Origin: Gnetum montanum
Taxonomy: Eukaryota; Streptophyta; Gnetopsida; Gnetales; Gnetaceae
Assembly (NCBI GenBank): GCA_015680685.1
Contig: MNCI01030530.1
Location: 62,645-126,644, forward strand
Direction of reading: 5' to 3'
Length of the DNA stretch: 64,000 bases
Position 1 is the first letter of the stretch. Each line of letters opens with the position of its first letter. The translations under genes and the position numbers were made by a program. Below, one piece after another: positions 36,401 to 46,756 of this stretch. The notes under the pieces were generated by a model. It was not told where the DNA came from. It ran no database searches and saw only the letters and a program-made list of their open reading frames with translations.

Positions 36401-37273
36401 CTATTATTGTGCAATGTATAAGAACCGCTATTGAGATTGTTGTAAGAGAGCCTTTATATGTAGTCAAGCCGTTGAACGATTCAATAGTCAAGAGGGTTTA
36501 GAAAATTTTTGGTATTTTGATAGGACCAGAATAGCTTCTTTTATCTTTAAAGTGAATCTCCATGGTATTTCAATCATAATTTGTCAAGTATTTTGAAGGT
36601 TCTATTGAATGCAATTTTTGAAATCTATTATCTAGCCAAAATAGAGTTTGGTACATGATAGTTTACGCAGCATTTTTTTTGGGTAGCATAGTAGGATTGT
36701 CTTGAAGAAATTTCTTATTTGAGCCTTGGAAGTTTGAACAATTCGTAGTTATTGAATTTGGAATATCTTTATTGCGAAGTGTTTACTCGTATCATTTTAC
36801 CTTGTTTAAACATTTGAGATCTCTACAAAAATCTACTTTCTTTTTCTCTTCTTTCTATTTCCATTGAATCTTGCTCTATTTCTAGTTTTCTTGTGGAACT
36901 ACCTCTTTCTCTGGGGAAAATTAGAAGTAGATTCACAGAGTTGTGCTCAAATGTTTTTGCAAAACTTTATTTGTTACAAGTAGGTATTATAAGGACTGCA
37001 TAGACTAGGCAATTGAACAAAATAGGAACTCTCAACCCAATTGAACAAAACTTTATTTGTTACAAGTTGGCTGAATCTCTTTAAGATAAGTCATTTATAG
37101 TTTTACACACAACCCAATCATTTCATTTTTCACAATAGCACACACACATACTCACATTAACTACTGAGTCAATTTGGAGGTATCTGTGCCTTGGTGTTTC
37201 CAAAGACCAGCAAGCACCTAAATCCTATTCGAGGACAACTCGTTGGCAGTCTCATCCCAAACGGTCGCCAACA
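33452..37273 (+). mobile_element. Insertion A: 3.8-kb TGTTGG...CCAACA element with cargo
   Basis: Begins 'TGTTGGCACATTTTGGCCAT', ends 'ggtcgccaaca', and is flanked by the 5-bp duplication GTAGG. The ends form an imperfect inverted repeat. Removing it joins two parts of T1 gag. The right ~1.3 kb (35960-37273) matches insertion B and holds a TATA box at 36055 ('tataaaaagg'). The rest (about 33.48-35.9 kb) is unrelated to B apart from the first ~30 bp. No RT, integrase or transposase is visible. TG...CA ends plus a 5-bp duplication fit a solo LTR or a non-autonomous LTR-type element; the different interiors suggest captured sequence in its U3 or body. Confidence 0.8.
33830..35660 (+). pseudogene. 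Unrecognised gene-like cargo in insertion A
   Basis: Composition changes here to mixed, CpG-containing DNA unlike the flanking T/A-rich repeats. An ATG at 34178 opens a hydrophobic signal-peptide-like segment ('MANCAILLTLTVVSSFMVAM'). A +1/-1 frame change leads into the 34212-34565 frame, with an acidic 'HDDDEWPLLKP' stretch. Further coding-like pieces are 'VVEIYASKGGKITIVAKFQ' (34.66 kb), 'HHIVFLDINNN' (35.12 kb) and 'YVQHLVIDGGK' (35.17 kb). Stops and frame changes show decay. I cannot assign a family. It may be several fragments rather than one gene. Confidence 0.45.
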
Positions 37274-37278
37274 GTAGG
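37274..37278. repeat. Target-site duplication, insertion A (right)
   Basis: 'GTAGG' directly after the element end, identical to 33447-33451. Confidence 0.85.
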
Positions 37279-37368
37279 GTCTTTGGGGTCATAGACCCTT
37301 AGGGCTTGTTGGTTATGATCTTTGCTAATGAGGGTGAAGGGAAATTTGGTGGATTGTTGGAAAGACAT
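37279..37368 (-). pseudogene. T1 gag N-terminus
   Basis: An ATG at 37368 (- strand) opens a frame beginning 'MSFQQSTKFPF' and reaching 'VYDPKDPT' at the edge of insertion A. The frame continues on the other side of A at 33451, which supports A as a clean insertion. E1 gag has a related N-terminal part near 12.84 kb. Confidence 0.6.
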
Positions 37369-37439
37369 AGGTATAGTGTTGAGAATGGCCTAAAAATAGG
37401 CTATAAATGTTTAGATAGAAGTGAATTCTAGTGAATGGA

Positions 37440-38536
37440 ATTCAAAAACTATTAAAGAAAATGAAAATAACAAAAAATAATGTACTTACTATAATTAGTA
37501 AGTAGGGGATAAGAGGGCTTTCCCCCTTTACTAGAAATGGAAAGTTAAAAATGTTGGTGTTAAGTGTCATCCAAGTTGGCCTCCCAATTACCTCTATGCT
37601 AGGTATGGTAGGGTGAAAAAGAAGAGCGGGTGAGATAATGGAAATCTCACACCTTTTTATTTCAATGTTAGAGAGAGAGGGGAAAGTTTGAAGGCCAAAA
37701 TGGAAACTTGATAGTTTCCAAACACAAAGGAGGGAAAAGTAGTCTTGGTTGGTATGCAAAGTAATGTTAGTTTAGTGGGAAAAAATGTGGCAGCAATAAT
37801 TAAATGGATGTTAAGGCTTCCATACTAGCTTTGCTATAGAAATTCATAGTAGATGTTGTGAAATTTCAGCATCCAAATCACTTGAAACTTCCACGCTGAG
37901 GTTTCTCCTATAGGGGGATAAAGGTAGTGTTGGATTCCTTGGGAGTTTTGGCTTCAAAAAATTAGAAAATGGATTTCAACTTGCAATGTTGGAAATGGAA
38001 TAAAAGTAGATTTGGTCATTAAGTTGGTGACAAACCTCATCCACACTAGTCTCCTAGTTGCTTCCACGCTAAGTATGGCAAAAGGGAGAAAAGATGTAGG
38101 GTAAGATGATGGGAATCTCACACCTTCTACCTCAATGTTAATGAGGGGAAGGTTGAAAACCAAAGTGGAAATTTGGTTTTTTTTTTCACTAAAACTAGTT
38201 TTTGATCAACTATCAATTTTCTTAGCTTGGAAAAGTGGGGAGAAAGCCAACTTATGAAAGAATTTAACCATCCACTTTAGAAACTAGAGAATAAAATATT
38301 AGCAGTACAAAAGTAATAGGGGGAAAGAGATATCAACACTAGCTTTGGGCTGTAAAATTCACAGCAAGTGCTATGAAAAAGCTAAAACCCAACCACCTGT
38401 AACCTCCATGTTTTAGTCTTAGTCACAAGGGGGGAAAGATCAATGTTAATTCTTCAAAGGTTTTGCCTACAAAAATTAAGGAAAATGTTGCAAATGGCAA
38501 TGAAAAGAATAGATCAAGCAATAGAATTTAGGAAAA
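37440..38536 (-). repeat. T1 leader with ~470-bp tandem duplication
   Basis: Between PBS and gag start. Two imperfect units share a phrase like 'gtgtgagatt.ccat.atct' and a 'cttagcgtggaagcaa' / 'cctagcatagaggtaa' phrase; anchors at about 38118 and 37648 give the spacing. Open frames at 37442-37759 and 37954-38163 run in these units and have no known domain. The leader resembles the repeats at 1-1420 in base composition. Confidence 0.6.
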
Positions 38537-38554
38537 GGCCCTCCTTCTAGCACC
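38537..38554 (-). promoter_or_regulatory. T1 primer-binding site
   Basis: 'ggtgctagaaggagggcc' on the - strand, about 9 bp after the LTR end. It is nearly the same as the E1 site at 12260, although the LTRs differ. Confidence 0.6.
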
Positions 38555-38563
38555 GAGAAAAAT

Positions 38564-40025
38564 TGTTACAATTGAAAATATTTGTCATTGGAAGAACCAA
38601 AGATCCTCAATGTAGTTGTTGCTCAACCTTGAATCCCTAGGGCCTCCACAAGAAAAATTGGAATTTGAGGCACCCTAGCTAGTCCAAAAAATCAACCAAG
38701 GACTTATTGAAATGCAAAATGTGGAAATATAAATAGATTAGAATAATGCATAGAAACTTAAAAATTTATTGAGAAAGAATAAAGAGTAATTTAGAGAAAT
38801 GTGTACAAATGGTTCTTGGATGAGCAAAAACGAGGTTCAGTTATGCAAGAGTTCAATGCCCATTGAAGTTGCTATGATGTGCTCCATGATTTAGGTGCTA
38901 AGCCACTCCTGAAACTATCAAACCTTCCTCAATTGCTACAACCTTAGATCTACAATTTGGATCACTACTAGTAGGTAAGAAAGGTGGAAAATTTGGATAA
39001 CAGATTGCTCCACGCTAAGGTTTGGACATCCCATAAGTGTAGTGTTGACAACCAAAATCCAGAAATCCCCAAGTGGTTATGGTTCCACTATGTTGTTTAA
39101 GAGGATGTAAACATGGGAGATTGCAAGAACCCCTTAAGTGCTTGAAAATTCCCCAAGTGTGGAATTAGTTCTTTGAAAATTTCTTGTATGCTTAATAACA
39201 AAAAATTACTCAATTGCGAAAAATTGTGTATTACCTTGAGAAAATTGTTGAACCTTGAAAAAATTCTAGAACCTATTCATGTTGTTTGAGTTTGGATTTT
39301 ATAGGTTCTTTGGAACATGAATGGGGCTACAAAAATGGCTATAAAATGGTTGCAGATTGGTTACAAATTAGCTACAAAATTCAAGTGAGATGGATGCTCA
39401 AATTTGAGGGGTTACTCTACATAGTAAGTATTTCTCCCCATGGCCATTCCATTTACTATAAATAGTAACTAGGGCATACCATCCACGTTGGAGATGAATC
39501 TTCCATGCTGAGCTCTTCACCATGCTTGTTGAAGTGGCTCATCAACATGGAAGTGCATGAAATAATGAATTTTGGCTTTTGTGGCTTTTACACTGGGGGA
39601 TGAAATTTTCAATGCTAGGAATGAAAACTCCATGCTGAGGGGGAAAGGTTTTCAAGATATGCATGTGGTCTCCTTGCTAAAGGGAGGAAAGTTTCTAAAA
39701 CACCCACCCTTCCATTCTAGGAGTAGGTGAGATTTACCCCTCTGTATGTGCTTCTAGCAGAGAAAAATGTATAAACCCCATAAAACCCATCAAAATTCCC
39801 TTTTAGACATTCCAATAGGCATTTTAACCCCCTCAACACAAAATATAGATACTAGGTGACTTTTTCAATTGGGAAATGAGGCTTTGATCACTTATGAGGT
39901 ATTTTTTAGCCCCAAAAGTATAAATTATGTGAAATTTCCCACTGTGGTTTATAATCTTCACATGTACAATGAAGTTTTGCCTTGGGTTTCATGGGGTGAA
40001 AGCTACAGGATGAAGATTAACTATC
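38564..40025 (-). repeat. T1 5' LTR (left arm of palindrome)
   Basis: Minus-strand LTR ending 'attgtaaca'. It has a TATA box on the - strand at about 39294-39308 ('ggttctttgg' side; sense 'cctataaaatcc') and an 'aataaa'-type signal near its 3' part. It aligns with the + strand LTR at 40060-41468 over nearly its whole length, and with the F3 LTR at 50553-52112. The usual 'TGTTGGTG' start is not visible, so the 5' tip is missing. Confidence 0.8.
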
Positions 40026-40059
40026 ACATGCAAATTTTGGTGGTGTTTAATAATCCATT

Positions 40060-41468
40060 TGGGGGGGGGGCGTGGAGGGGGGGAATCTCACATATCCCAT
40101 ACTTTTGGAGTTGAAAAATGCCTCATAAGTGATCAAAGCCTCATTCCCTAAGTGAAAAAGGTCACCCAAAGTCTATGTTTAAGCTTAGGAGGGGGGATCA
40201 AAATTGCCTTTTGGAATGAGAAAAGTGGTAATTTGATGGATTTTATGGGGAGTATACACTTTTCTATGCTAGAAACACTTCAAGGGGGTTAAATCTCACC
40301 TACCCCAAGCATTGAGGAGTGGGGGGTTTTCCCCTTAGCTTGAAAGCATGGAAACTGAATGCCCTAGCATGGAAGCCACAAGAGTTAAATTTCAACACTC
40401 CATGGATTCCAACATTGACCAACCACTCTAGCAAGGATGGTATAAGGCTTAGCATGGAAGATTTATCTCCATCATAGAAGGTGTACCTCCATTACTATTT
40501 ATAGTAAAAGGAATGGCCATGGGGGGAAGGCACCTACTATGTATGGTAACCCCCCAAATTTGGGTATCCATCTGACCTATAGGAGGTAGAAATTTGCAAC
40601 CAAATTACAGCCAATGTGCAGTAATTATACAGCCAAATTTCAGCCAAACTACAACCATTTTGTAGCATCATTCATGGCCTAAGACCTATAAAAACTATCC
40701 TCAAACACCATTTATAGGTTTAACAACTTTTGGGACATACAAAAAATTTTGCAATCCTATACTATTCACATTGGTTATACAATTTTTACATAGTTCAACA
40801 ATTTTTTCGTAGTTCTACACTTGGGCATTCTCAAGAACTCAAGAGTTCTTACAAGTTTCCATACTTTTATTCTTTTTAACCTAGCATTGAAACCTTGTGA
40901 CCTTGTAACCCACTTTTGGATTTGTGAATTTTTGAACTCCACACTACACTCATGGGATTCCCAACTCCTAGTGTAGAGTACTTTAAAAGTTTGTATTCTT
41001 CACACTTCTCAACCTCCATCATAGCCGACATTACAGATTTGGAACAATAGCACTGGAAGTTCAATAGCATCAGGAGTGGTAGGACATTCAACTCATGGAA
41101 TTTACTACAACGACTTCAATGGACCCTAAACCCTTGTACAAGTGAATCCCCCTACTACCCACTCAAGCACCATTTGTAGACATTTCTCTAACTTATTCTT
41201 TATTCTTTCTAAATAAAGTTTTAAGTTTTGGATTTTATGTGTAAAATATATTCATATATTTTTTGTGCATTATTCAAATCTATTATTAGTTTTAGCATTC
41301 TATTTTTATTACCCAATTTTGAATTTCGTAAGTCTTTGGTTGATTTTCTAGACTAGCTAGGGTGCCCTGAATCACATTTTTCCAAAGGCCTTGGGGATTC
41401 ATGGGTTGAGGACTGCTATGCACTGAATCCATTGGTCTTTCCAGTGATAAATTTTTTTGGTTACAACA
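40060..41468 (+). repeat. LTR in head-to-head orientation (right arm)
   Basis: Plus-strand member of the T1/F3 LTR family: 'aatgcctcataagtgatcaa' (40.10 kb), TATA 'cctataaaaact' (40.68 kb), a poly(A)-like 'aaataaagttttaag' (41.21 kb) and an end at 'gttacaaca' (41468). No PBS follows, so it is a 3' or solo LTR. It adjoins the remnant of the copia element C1. Confidence 0.8.
40062..40083 (+). other. G-rich run at the palindrome centre
   Basis: Ten G, then 'cgtgga', then seven G. It may fold as a G-quadruplex or be a site of assembly error. It lies between the two LTR arms. Confidence 0.5.
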
Positions 41469-43451
41469 CTTATAAATAGCAAAAATATTCTAAAGGACAT
41501 GAACTCAGAAGAAGATCATCACAAGAAGTTTAGATTAATAAATATTGAATGTAAACAAAAATAAAGCTAAAATTATTACAAGATGAAGGTCCAAGGTCCA
41601 TAATTACAAGTGCTACACTAAATATTTTTATAAAACCACTTGTATCAAGCTCAAGGATGAATGTAAGAGATGTTCTAAATAATTATTTCAACATTTTTTT
41701 GATCTAGACAAGACAAAAATAATTTTGGACTTCTCAACGTACATTCTTATTAACTAGCAAGCAAAGAGATGGAAAGTTACCTTGACTTACCTTGCTTATT
41801 AGTGAGGAGATAATATTAATGGAGTTTGACATGAGGCCATCTATCATGAAGTACCTCCTCATCCTTAGGTTCCTTTTCCTTAGATTGTGTACGTAATGTC
41901 TTCACTTGTTTATGTTTTTTATTATAAAACCCATGATCACTTAATGCATCATTTTCAATTTTCTAGTTTTCTTCATTTTCAGTTATTGGCATCTTTACCA
42001 AAGCCTTTTTGACAAGACCAAGTATTCATCTTGTTTTGATCATCATGAGTATAGTTAAGAGTTTTCTTACAATCATAATGTTTACACAAAAATAAAGTAT
42101 TTTCTTCATGATCAAAATTATCAAACTTGATTATGCTTGAGCTTAAATTTTCATGTATAACTTCCTCTAAATTCCTTGGCTATTTTTTAAGAATCTCCTC
42201 TTCTTGAACCTTGCTACAATCTTATTAAAAGAGATTATTTTTGAAATCTCATATTTTATGTTTGAGATCTCTTCTTTTACTTTAGCATGGATTGCATCTA
42301 ACTTAGAAATTACAAATTCCTTTACCTTCCTAATCAAATGATGTAAAAGAAAAATTTATTCTTTAAATTTACTATACCTTTTTTCACACTTACTATCTTG
42401 TTCAGCCATATGTGAGGAATTTTCATCTATAAGTGCATGAATATGAGATGTGAATCTTTGGAAGAATTACATGCTTCTTCTTCACTTTGCTCACCATCAT
42501 TCCAACTTGTATAAAAGTTGGTCTTTTTCTATTTCTCATCATTATATTTATTCTTTGGCTATACCTTGTTCTCACTAGGACATTTGAAGGCCATATGCCC
42601 TCTTCATCCACAAACCAAAAATCCTATAAAAGAGAAATCTAGGTTAGAATTCAAAAGGTTTTTACCTCTTTCTCTACCTTTGAGAAAATTGGATCTTTGT
42701 GGAAATGCCCCTTGTTTCTTATTAATAGCAATCACTATAGCTTTCTTGAGAGAAAGACAATCTCATCTTCACTAACCTCATCATGCTCATTGGACTCCTC
42801 CTTGGAGGTAGTCTTTAGAGCTATAGGTCTTTCTTGTATTGCTCATTCACTTATGAGATTCATTTCATAAACAATGAGAGAACTCTAAATCTCTTCAAAT
42901 TTTAAAGTTAATAAATTTTTTATTTCCTTCATAGCCATGACTTTTGGTTTCAACTCTGGTTGTAGAGTTTTGATCATTTTGATGATGACATCACTTTTGG
43001 GAAAATCTTTACTTATTCCTCTAATAACTCCAACAAGATCATCATCTCTAGATAAATAATCTTTTATTCTCTCACCTTTTTTCATTTTGAGCTTATCATC
43101 TTTGCTTTGTAAAATAAACAATTTTGATTGATTAACAATAGAAGTTCCTTCATAAGTAGCTTCTAAAGTTTGCCAAATTTATTTGGCCATTTTATATCTT
43201 GCTACCCTATTAAAGTTAGATTTATTCAAAGAAAAATATAAATATTTTTTTTCTTTTGAATCAAACATGAACTTATCTTTCTCCTCTTGTGTCCATTTGT
43301 TACAAGGCCAATGGAGCTATCAATATTTGGAGCATAGCCTTCAAGAATTGACTCCCATACTTCAAACTCCATGGATTCAAAGAACCCTTACATTTTAGCT
43401 TTTCAATAGGTGAAGTAAAATTCATGGAACATGGGTGGCTACGTGTAAGAT
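41469..43451 (-). pseudogene. C1: copia-like gag, main part
   Basis: Minus-strand gag of the UBN2/DUF4219 type seen in plant Ty1/copia elements. In order: the start region 'PPMF' (43.42 kb), 'GFFESMEFEVWESILEGY' (43.35 kb), 'ATYEGTSIVNQSKLFILQSK' (43.1 kb), then the 42885-43121 frame with 'ERIKDYLSRDDDLVGVIRG' and 'PKSDVIIKMIKTLQPELKPK'. A zinc knuckle near 42.6 kb ('CG.RGHMAFKC') has lost its first Cys and has a stop in place of one spacer residue. Lys/Glu-rich coil-like sequence follows down to about 42.2 kb. The left end adjoins the LTR at 41468. Insertion B separates it from its start codon and LTR. Confidence 0.8.
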
Positions 43452-43456
43452 GTCCC
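43452..43456. repeat. Target-site duplication, insertion B (left)
   Basis: 'GTCCC' directly before the element, identical to 46689-46693. Confidence 0.85.
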
Positions 43457-43904
43457 TGTTGGCACATTTTGGCCATTCAATGGAACAGGCTTTATAAGGT
43501 TATGGTGATGTTTTGAAAAATTTAAAAGAGATTGTTGAGATTTTGTTTCTTCACCTTGAAGTCTACCATGTTGATTAAGACAAGCTTTTGCTACTTGGTT
43601 CACATCCACAAAGGCATGGTTGAATGTCCCAAAATCTTAGAGGCCTTTTCCAACTTGCATCCTTGAACCAACCAATCCACAAAGGTTGTAGAGCCTCCTT
43701 CTAAGGACCATGTTGCCCATATGCAAAAATCTTACCATTCCATGGGATTTCATTCCTTGTTGGCATTCGAACAAAAACAAAACCTTAAATTATCATTTAA
43801 AAAAAAGGCCTATCCATGGGAGTATGCTATACAATAAACTAGAGCACAAAAGCACGCAAAATCAAGGAAATTAAGGGTCGTGGCACTGAGGGGACACCGA
43901 TAGG

Positions 43905-44303
43905 AGGAACCTGGTTTTCTTGAAATCACTGGAACCATCTATACGTGTGAGGGAGCTTAGACCTCAGGACAGATTTCTTATATTCGCATCGGATGGCTTA
44001 TGGGAGCAACTTTCAGATGATCAGGCAGTTGACATTGTGCACAATAATCCACTAATGGGTATCGCAAAAAGGTTGGTTAGAGCTACTCTCAAATGCATAG
44101 TAAGGAAGTGGGAAACGAGATATTCAGACCTTAGAAAGATTGAGAAAGGAATTCGATGCCATTTTCATGATGACATTACAGTAATTGTGATTTACTTGGA
44201 CCATCATTCAAAATTATCTAGGAAGAATAACTGCAGTTTGGATTGCATTTCTGTTCCTATGGACATATATTCCTCAGAGCTGAGGGTGGATGAAACTACA
44301 TGA
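43905..44303 (+). pseudogene. C-terminal fragment of a PP2C protein phosphatase gene
   Basis: An open + strand frame ending at 44303. It starts with '[20 protein letters not shown]' and continues 'DGLWEQL', 'AVDIVHNNP', '[11 protein letters not shown]', then '[12 protein letters not shown]' and a short tail. These are the last catalytic motifs of plant clade-D-like PP2C phosphatases; the Asp in 'ASDGLWE' and the last Asp of 'HDDITV' bind metal in the family. The family is usually about 380-400 residues; only about 115-127 remain, so the first two thirds and its metal-binding residues are missing. Start at 43920 is only the first ATG. The uninterrupted frame suggests late capture by insertion B. 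Transcription from B is possible but unproven. Confidence 0.85.
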
Positions 44304-44430
44304 AGAAATGCTCGAACATGAAGAGGTTATTGTCTCTACAATTACAGAAATTCCATACTCAAGATCTATTTTTCCACCATTAGGGCTCTCGGTAGGGCTA
44401 ATTTAGCAGCAACAACGGCCATGGTAGTTA

Positions 44431-44990
44431 TCATCTGGCATTAAAGCACCACCGCAGAAGCAGAGGAGGACGAAGAAGAAGAAATGACCCAAAAAACCCA
44501 TCACAGATTTCACTTGCTTTCACGGGAATCACATTCGCACCTCCACATGTGCGGCAAACAAGGCGGAGATAGAGTCCCGAGCCGTAGTCCGAGAATGAGC
44601 GGGACTCTGCGGTGACGGCGACGGTGACAGCAGCACCGATTGTATGAAAGGCAAGCACAGCAGAGCAGCACCAGTGAAAGCACCTGCGCGCAAGTGAAGA
44701 ATAGAGGGTGGAGGATGCGGAAAATGTAGAGCAACAACACCAACACAACACGTGGTCACGGCGGTCAAGACAAGGAAGATCAGCAGCGGGCGCACAATTG
44801 GTTTCCACATCCGCCATGCCACCGTGCAGGAGCAGAGTAGGAGGCCAGAGTTAGGAGTAGAGCAAAGAAATTCTCTCTTGAAAAACCAAAACTTAAGAGA
44901 GAGATAGAGAGCAAGAGCCGTTGTTGGTTGTCTGTTATTTTTGTGGGTTTTCGTTTTTGCTTGTGGGTTTCTGGTTGTAGATTCTAATCG
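44431..44990 (-). pseudogene. 5' end of an unidentified gene carried by insertion B
   Basis: GC- and CpG-rich sequence, unlike its surroundings. On the - strand, a pyrimidine/GA-rich 5' UTR-like stretch (44.85-44.99 kb) leads to an ATG at 44817 with context 'gtggcATGG'. That frame runs 128 codons to 44431. A second ATG at 44810, in another frame, would encode a basic start then a hydrophobic span ('LLIFLVLTAVTTCCVGVVAL'), which looks like a membrane anchor. Both frames cannot be real. I recognise no family. It faces the PP2C fragment tail-to-tail. Confidence 0.45.
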
Positions 44991-46688
44991 AAAATGGCCG
45001 CCGCTGCGTTGCTGAGGGAGATAGATGATTAAATTCTATTTTGTTCCTAAATATACATATATAAAGTTACATGTATAGCTATTTTATAAAAATGGGGATT
45101 TATGAACATTTCCAACTATAGCTTTTATTTATATAATTGCAACTTTATGTGAAAGTTGAAACTTCCTAGCCTTAATCCTATGATGTTTGTAACCACTACA
45201 AAGGACACTTGTTAGTTGTAGCTTTTTTATCTCCTTGATGGTTACAACCACCCAAAATTGTTGTAACTTACCTAACTTGTTGGGCAAGTAACCTCCTAAC
45301 TTTTTGGGCAAGTAATCTCCTAATTGGTTGGCCAAGTTACTTGGGAGAGAAGTTAGGTGAGATATTTTTAAATATGTAACTTCCCTACCTACCTTGGAAT
45401 CCTATAAAAAGGCTTCAAGGGGGGAGAACATATCATCACTTCTCATACATCACACTTGGGGTCTCATACATCACACTTTGAAGGCTACTAGTTAGCACTT
45501 GGGCTCTCACTTGGAGACAATTTGAGTCTTGGGGAGAAGAGCATTTTGTAAAGAAGAAGTTGTGACGATTGCTTGCAAGATGGCTTGCTAGAATAAAGAT
45601 TTCAGCCTCTTTGTCATGGTCCTGTGAGTTATGCATTTCATTTTTTGTTTTGTTTAAATTGTTTAGCTAGTGGTTTAGATAGTATCATCCTTGGCAAGTA
45701 ATTTTGGGATTTTTAGATTGCTCTTACTGTTCTTGTTGCCCGATAGAAATTTCTATTAAAATTTTGCCATAGAAGCGCTTGTGTTTAAAAGCCTTAAGAG
45801 CATTTTAGTAGTAAATTTCATTATTGTGCAACGTGTGGGAACTGCTATTGGGATTGTTGTAAGAGAGCCTCTGTTTGTAGTCACGCCGTTGAACAATTCA
45901 GTAGTCGAGAGGGTTCAGAAAATCTTTGGTATTTTGATGGGACCAGAATAGCTTCTTTTTATCTTTAAAGTGAATTCTCGTGGTATTTCAATCAGAAATT
46001 GTCAAGTCTTTTAAAGGTTCTGTTTGAATGCAATCGTTGACATCTATTATCTAGTCAAAATGGAGTCTCGTACGTGGTAGTTTACGCAGCAATTTTTGGT
46101 AGCATAATAGGATTGTCTTGAAGATATTGCTTGTTTGAGCCTTGGAAGTTTGAACAATTCGTAGATATTGAATTTGGGATAGCTTTATTGCGAAGTGTTT
46201 ACTCGTGTCATTTTACCTTGTTTAAATATTTGAGGTCTACACAAATCTGCTTTCTTTTCTTTTCTGCTTATTTCCATCGAATCTTGCTCTATTTCTAGTT
46301 TTCTTGTGGAACTATCTCTTTCTCTGGGGAAAATTAGGAGTAGATTGCAAAGTTGTGCTCAAATGTTTTTGCAAAATTTTATTTGTTACAAGTAGGTATT
46401 ATAAGGACCGCGTAGACTAGGCAGTTGAACAAAATAGGAAATTTTCAACAACTCACAGTACTTGGCAAAGTTGGCTGAATCTCTTTAAAGTAAGTCATTT
46501 GTAGTTTACACGCAATGCAATTGTTACATTTCTCACAACTGCACGCCGCAATAGCACACACACATACTCACATTAACTACTGAGTTTATTTGGAGGTATC
46601 TGGGCCTTGGTGTTGCCAGAGACCAGTAGGCACCTAAATCCTATTCGAGGACACTCGTTGGCAGTCGCATCCCAAATGGTCACCAACA

Positions 46689-46740
46689 GTCCCCTCCATT
46701 GTTTACTCTTAATGTTGATGATGACAAAGAAGAGTACCAA
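46689..46740 (-). pseudogene. C1 gag start and leader remnant
   Basis: An ATG at 46699 (- strand) opens C1 gag for a few codons before insertion B. 46689-46693 is the right GTCCC duplication. The remaining bases are the short leader between PBS and gag. Confidence 0.65.
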
Positions 46741-46752
46741 GCTTCGATACCA
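46741..46752 (-). promoter_or_regulatory. C1 primer-binding site (copia type)
   Basis: 'TGGTATCGAAGC' on the - strand is one or two changes from the 'TGGTATCAGAGC' site used by many plant copia elements (initiator tRNA-Met). It follows the LTR end ('aacaaccca'). Confidence 0.7.
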
Positions 46753-46756
46753 CTTG

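Larger units (their letters stand above)
43457..46688 (+). mobile_element. Insertion B: 3.2-kb TGTTGG...CCAACA element carrying gene fragments
   Basis: Begins 'TGTTGGCACATTTTGGCCAT', as insertion A does, and ends 'ggtcaccaaca', with the 5-bp duplication GTCCC. It sits a few codons inside C1 gag; removing it restores the phrase seen intact in C2 (Met, two residues, Thr, ... Tyr-Thr...Pro-Pro-Met-Phe). The right ~1.4 kb (45268-46688) matches A at roughly 85% or better by eye and has a TATA box at 45403. The interior (about 43.49-45.2 kb) is different from A and contains a PP2C fragment and the 5' end of another gene. No mobility enzyme is visible. Confidence 0.8.

Noticed and set aside
40062-40083. 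G-rich run as a firm G-quadruplex
   Set aside because: Only two long G runs are present, and homopolymers there could be sequencing error; kept only as a minor note.
44529-44822. 97-codon - strand frame as a gene with this start
   Set aside because: It starts at a GTG; the ATG in this frame is further in and competes with the overlapping frame at 44817.
33452-46688. A and B as the two LTRs of one element
   Set aside because: Each has its own matching 5-bp duplication (GTAGG and GTCCC), and each interrupts a different host element.
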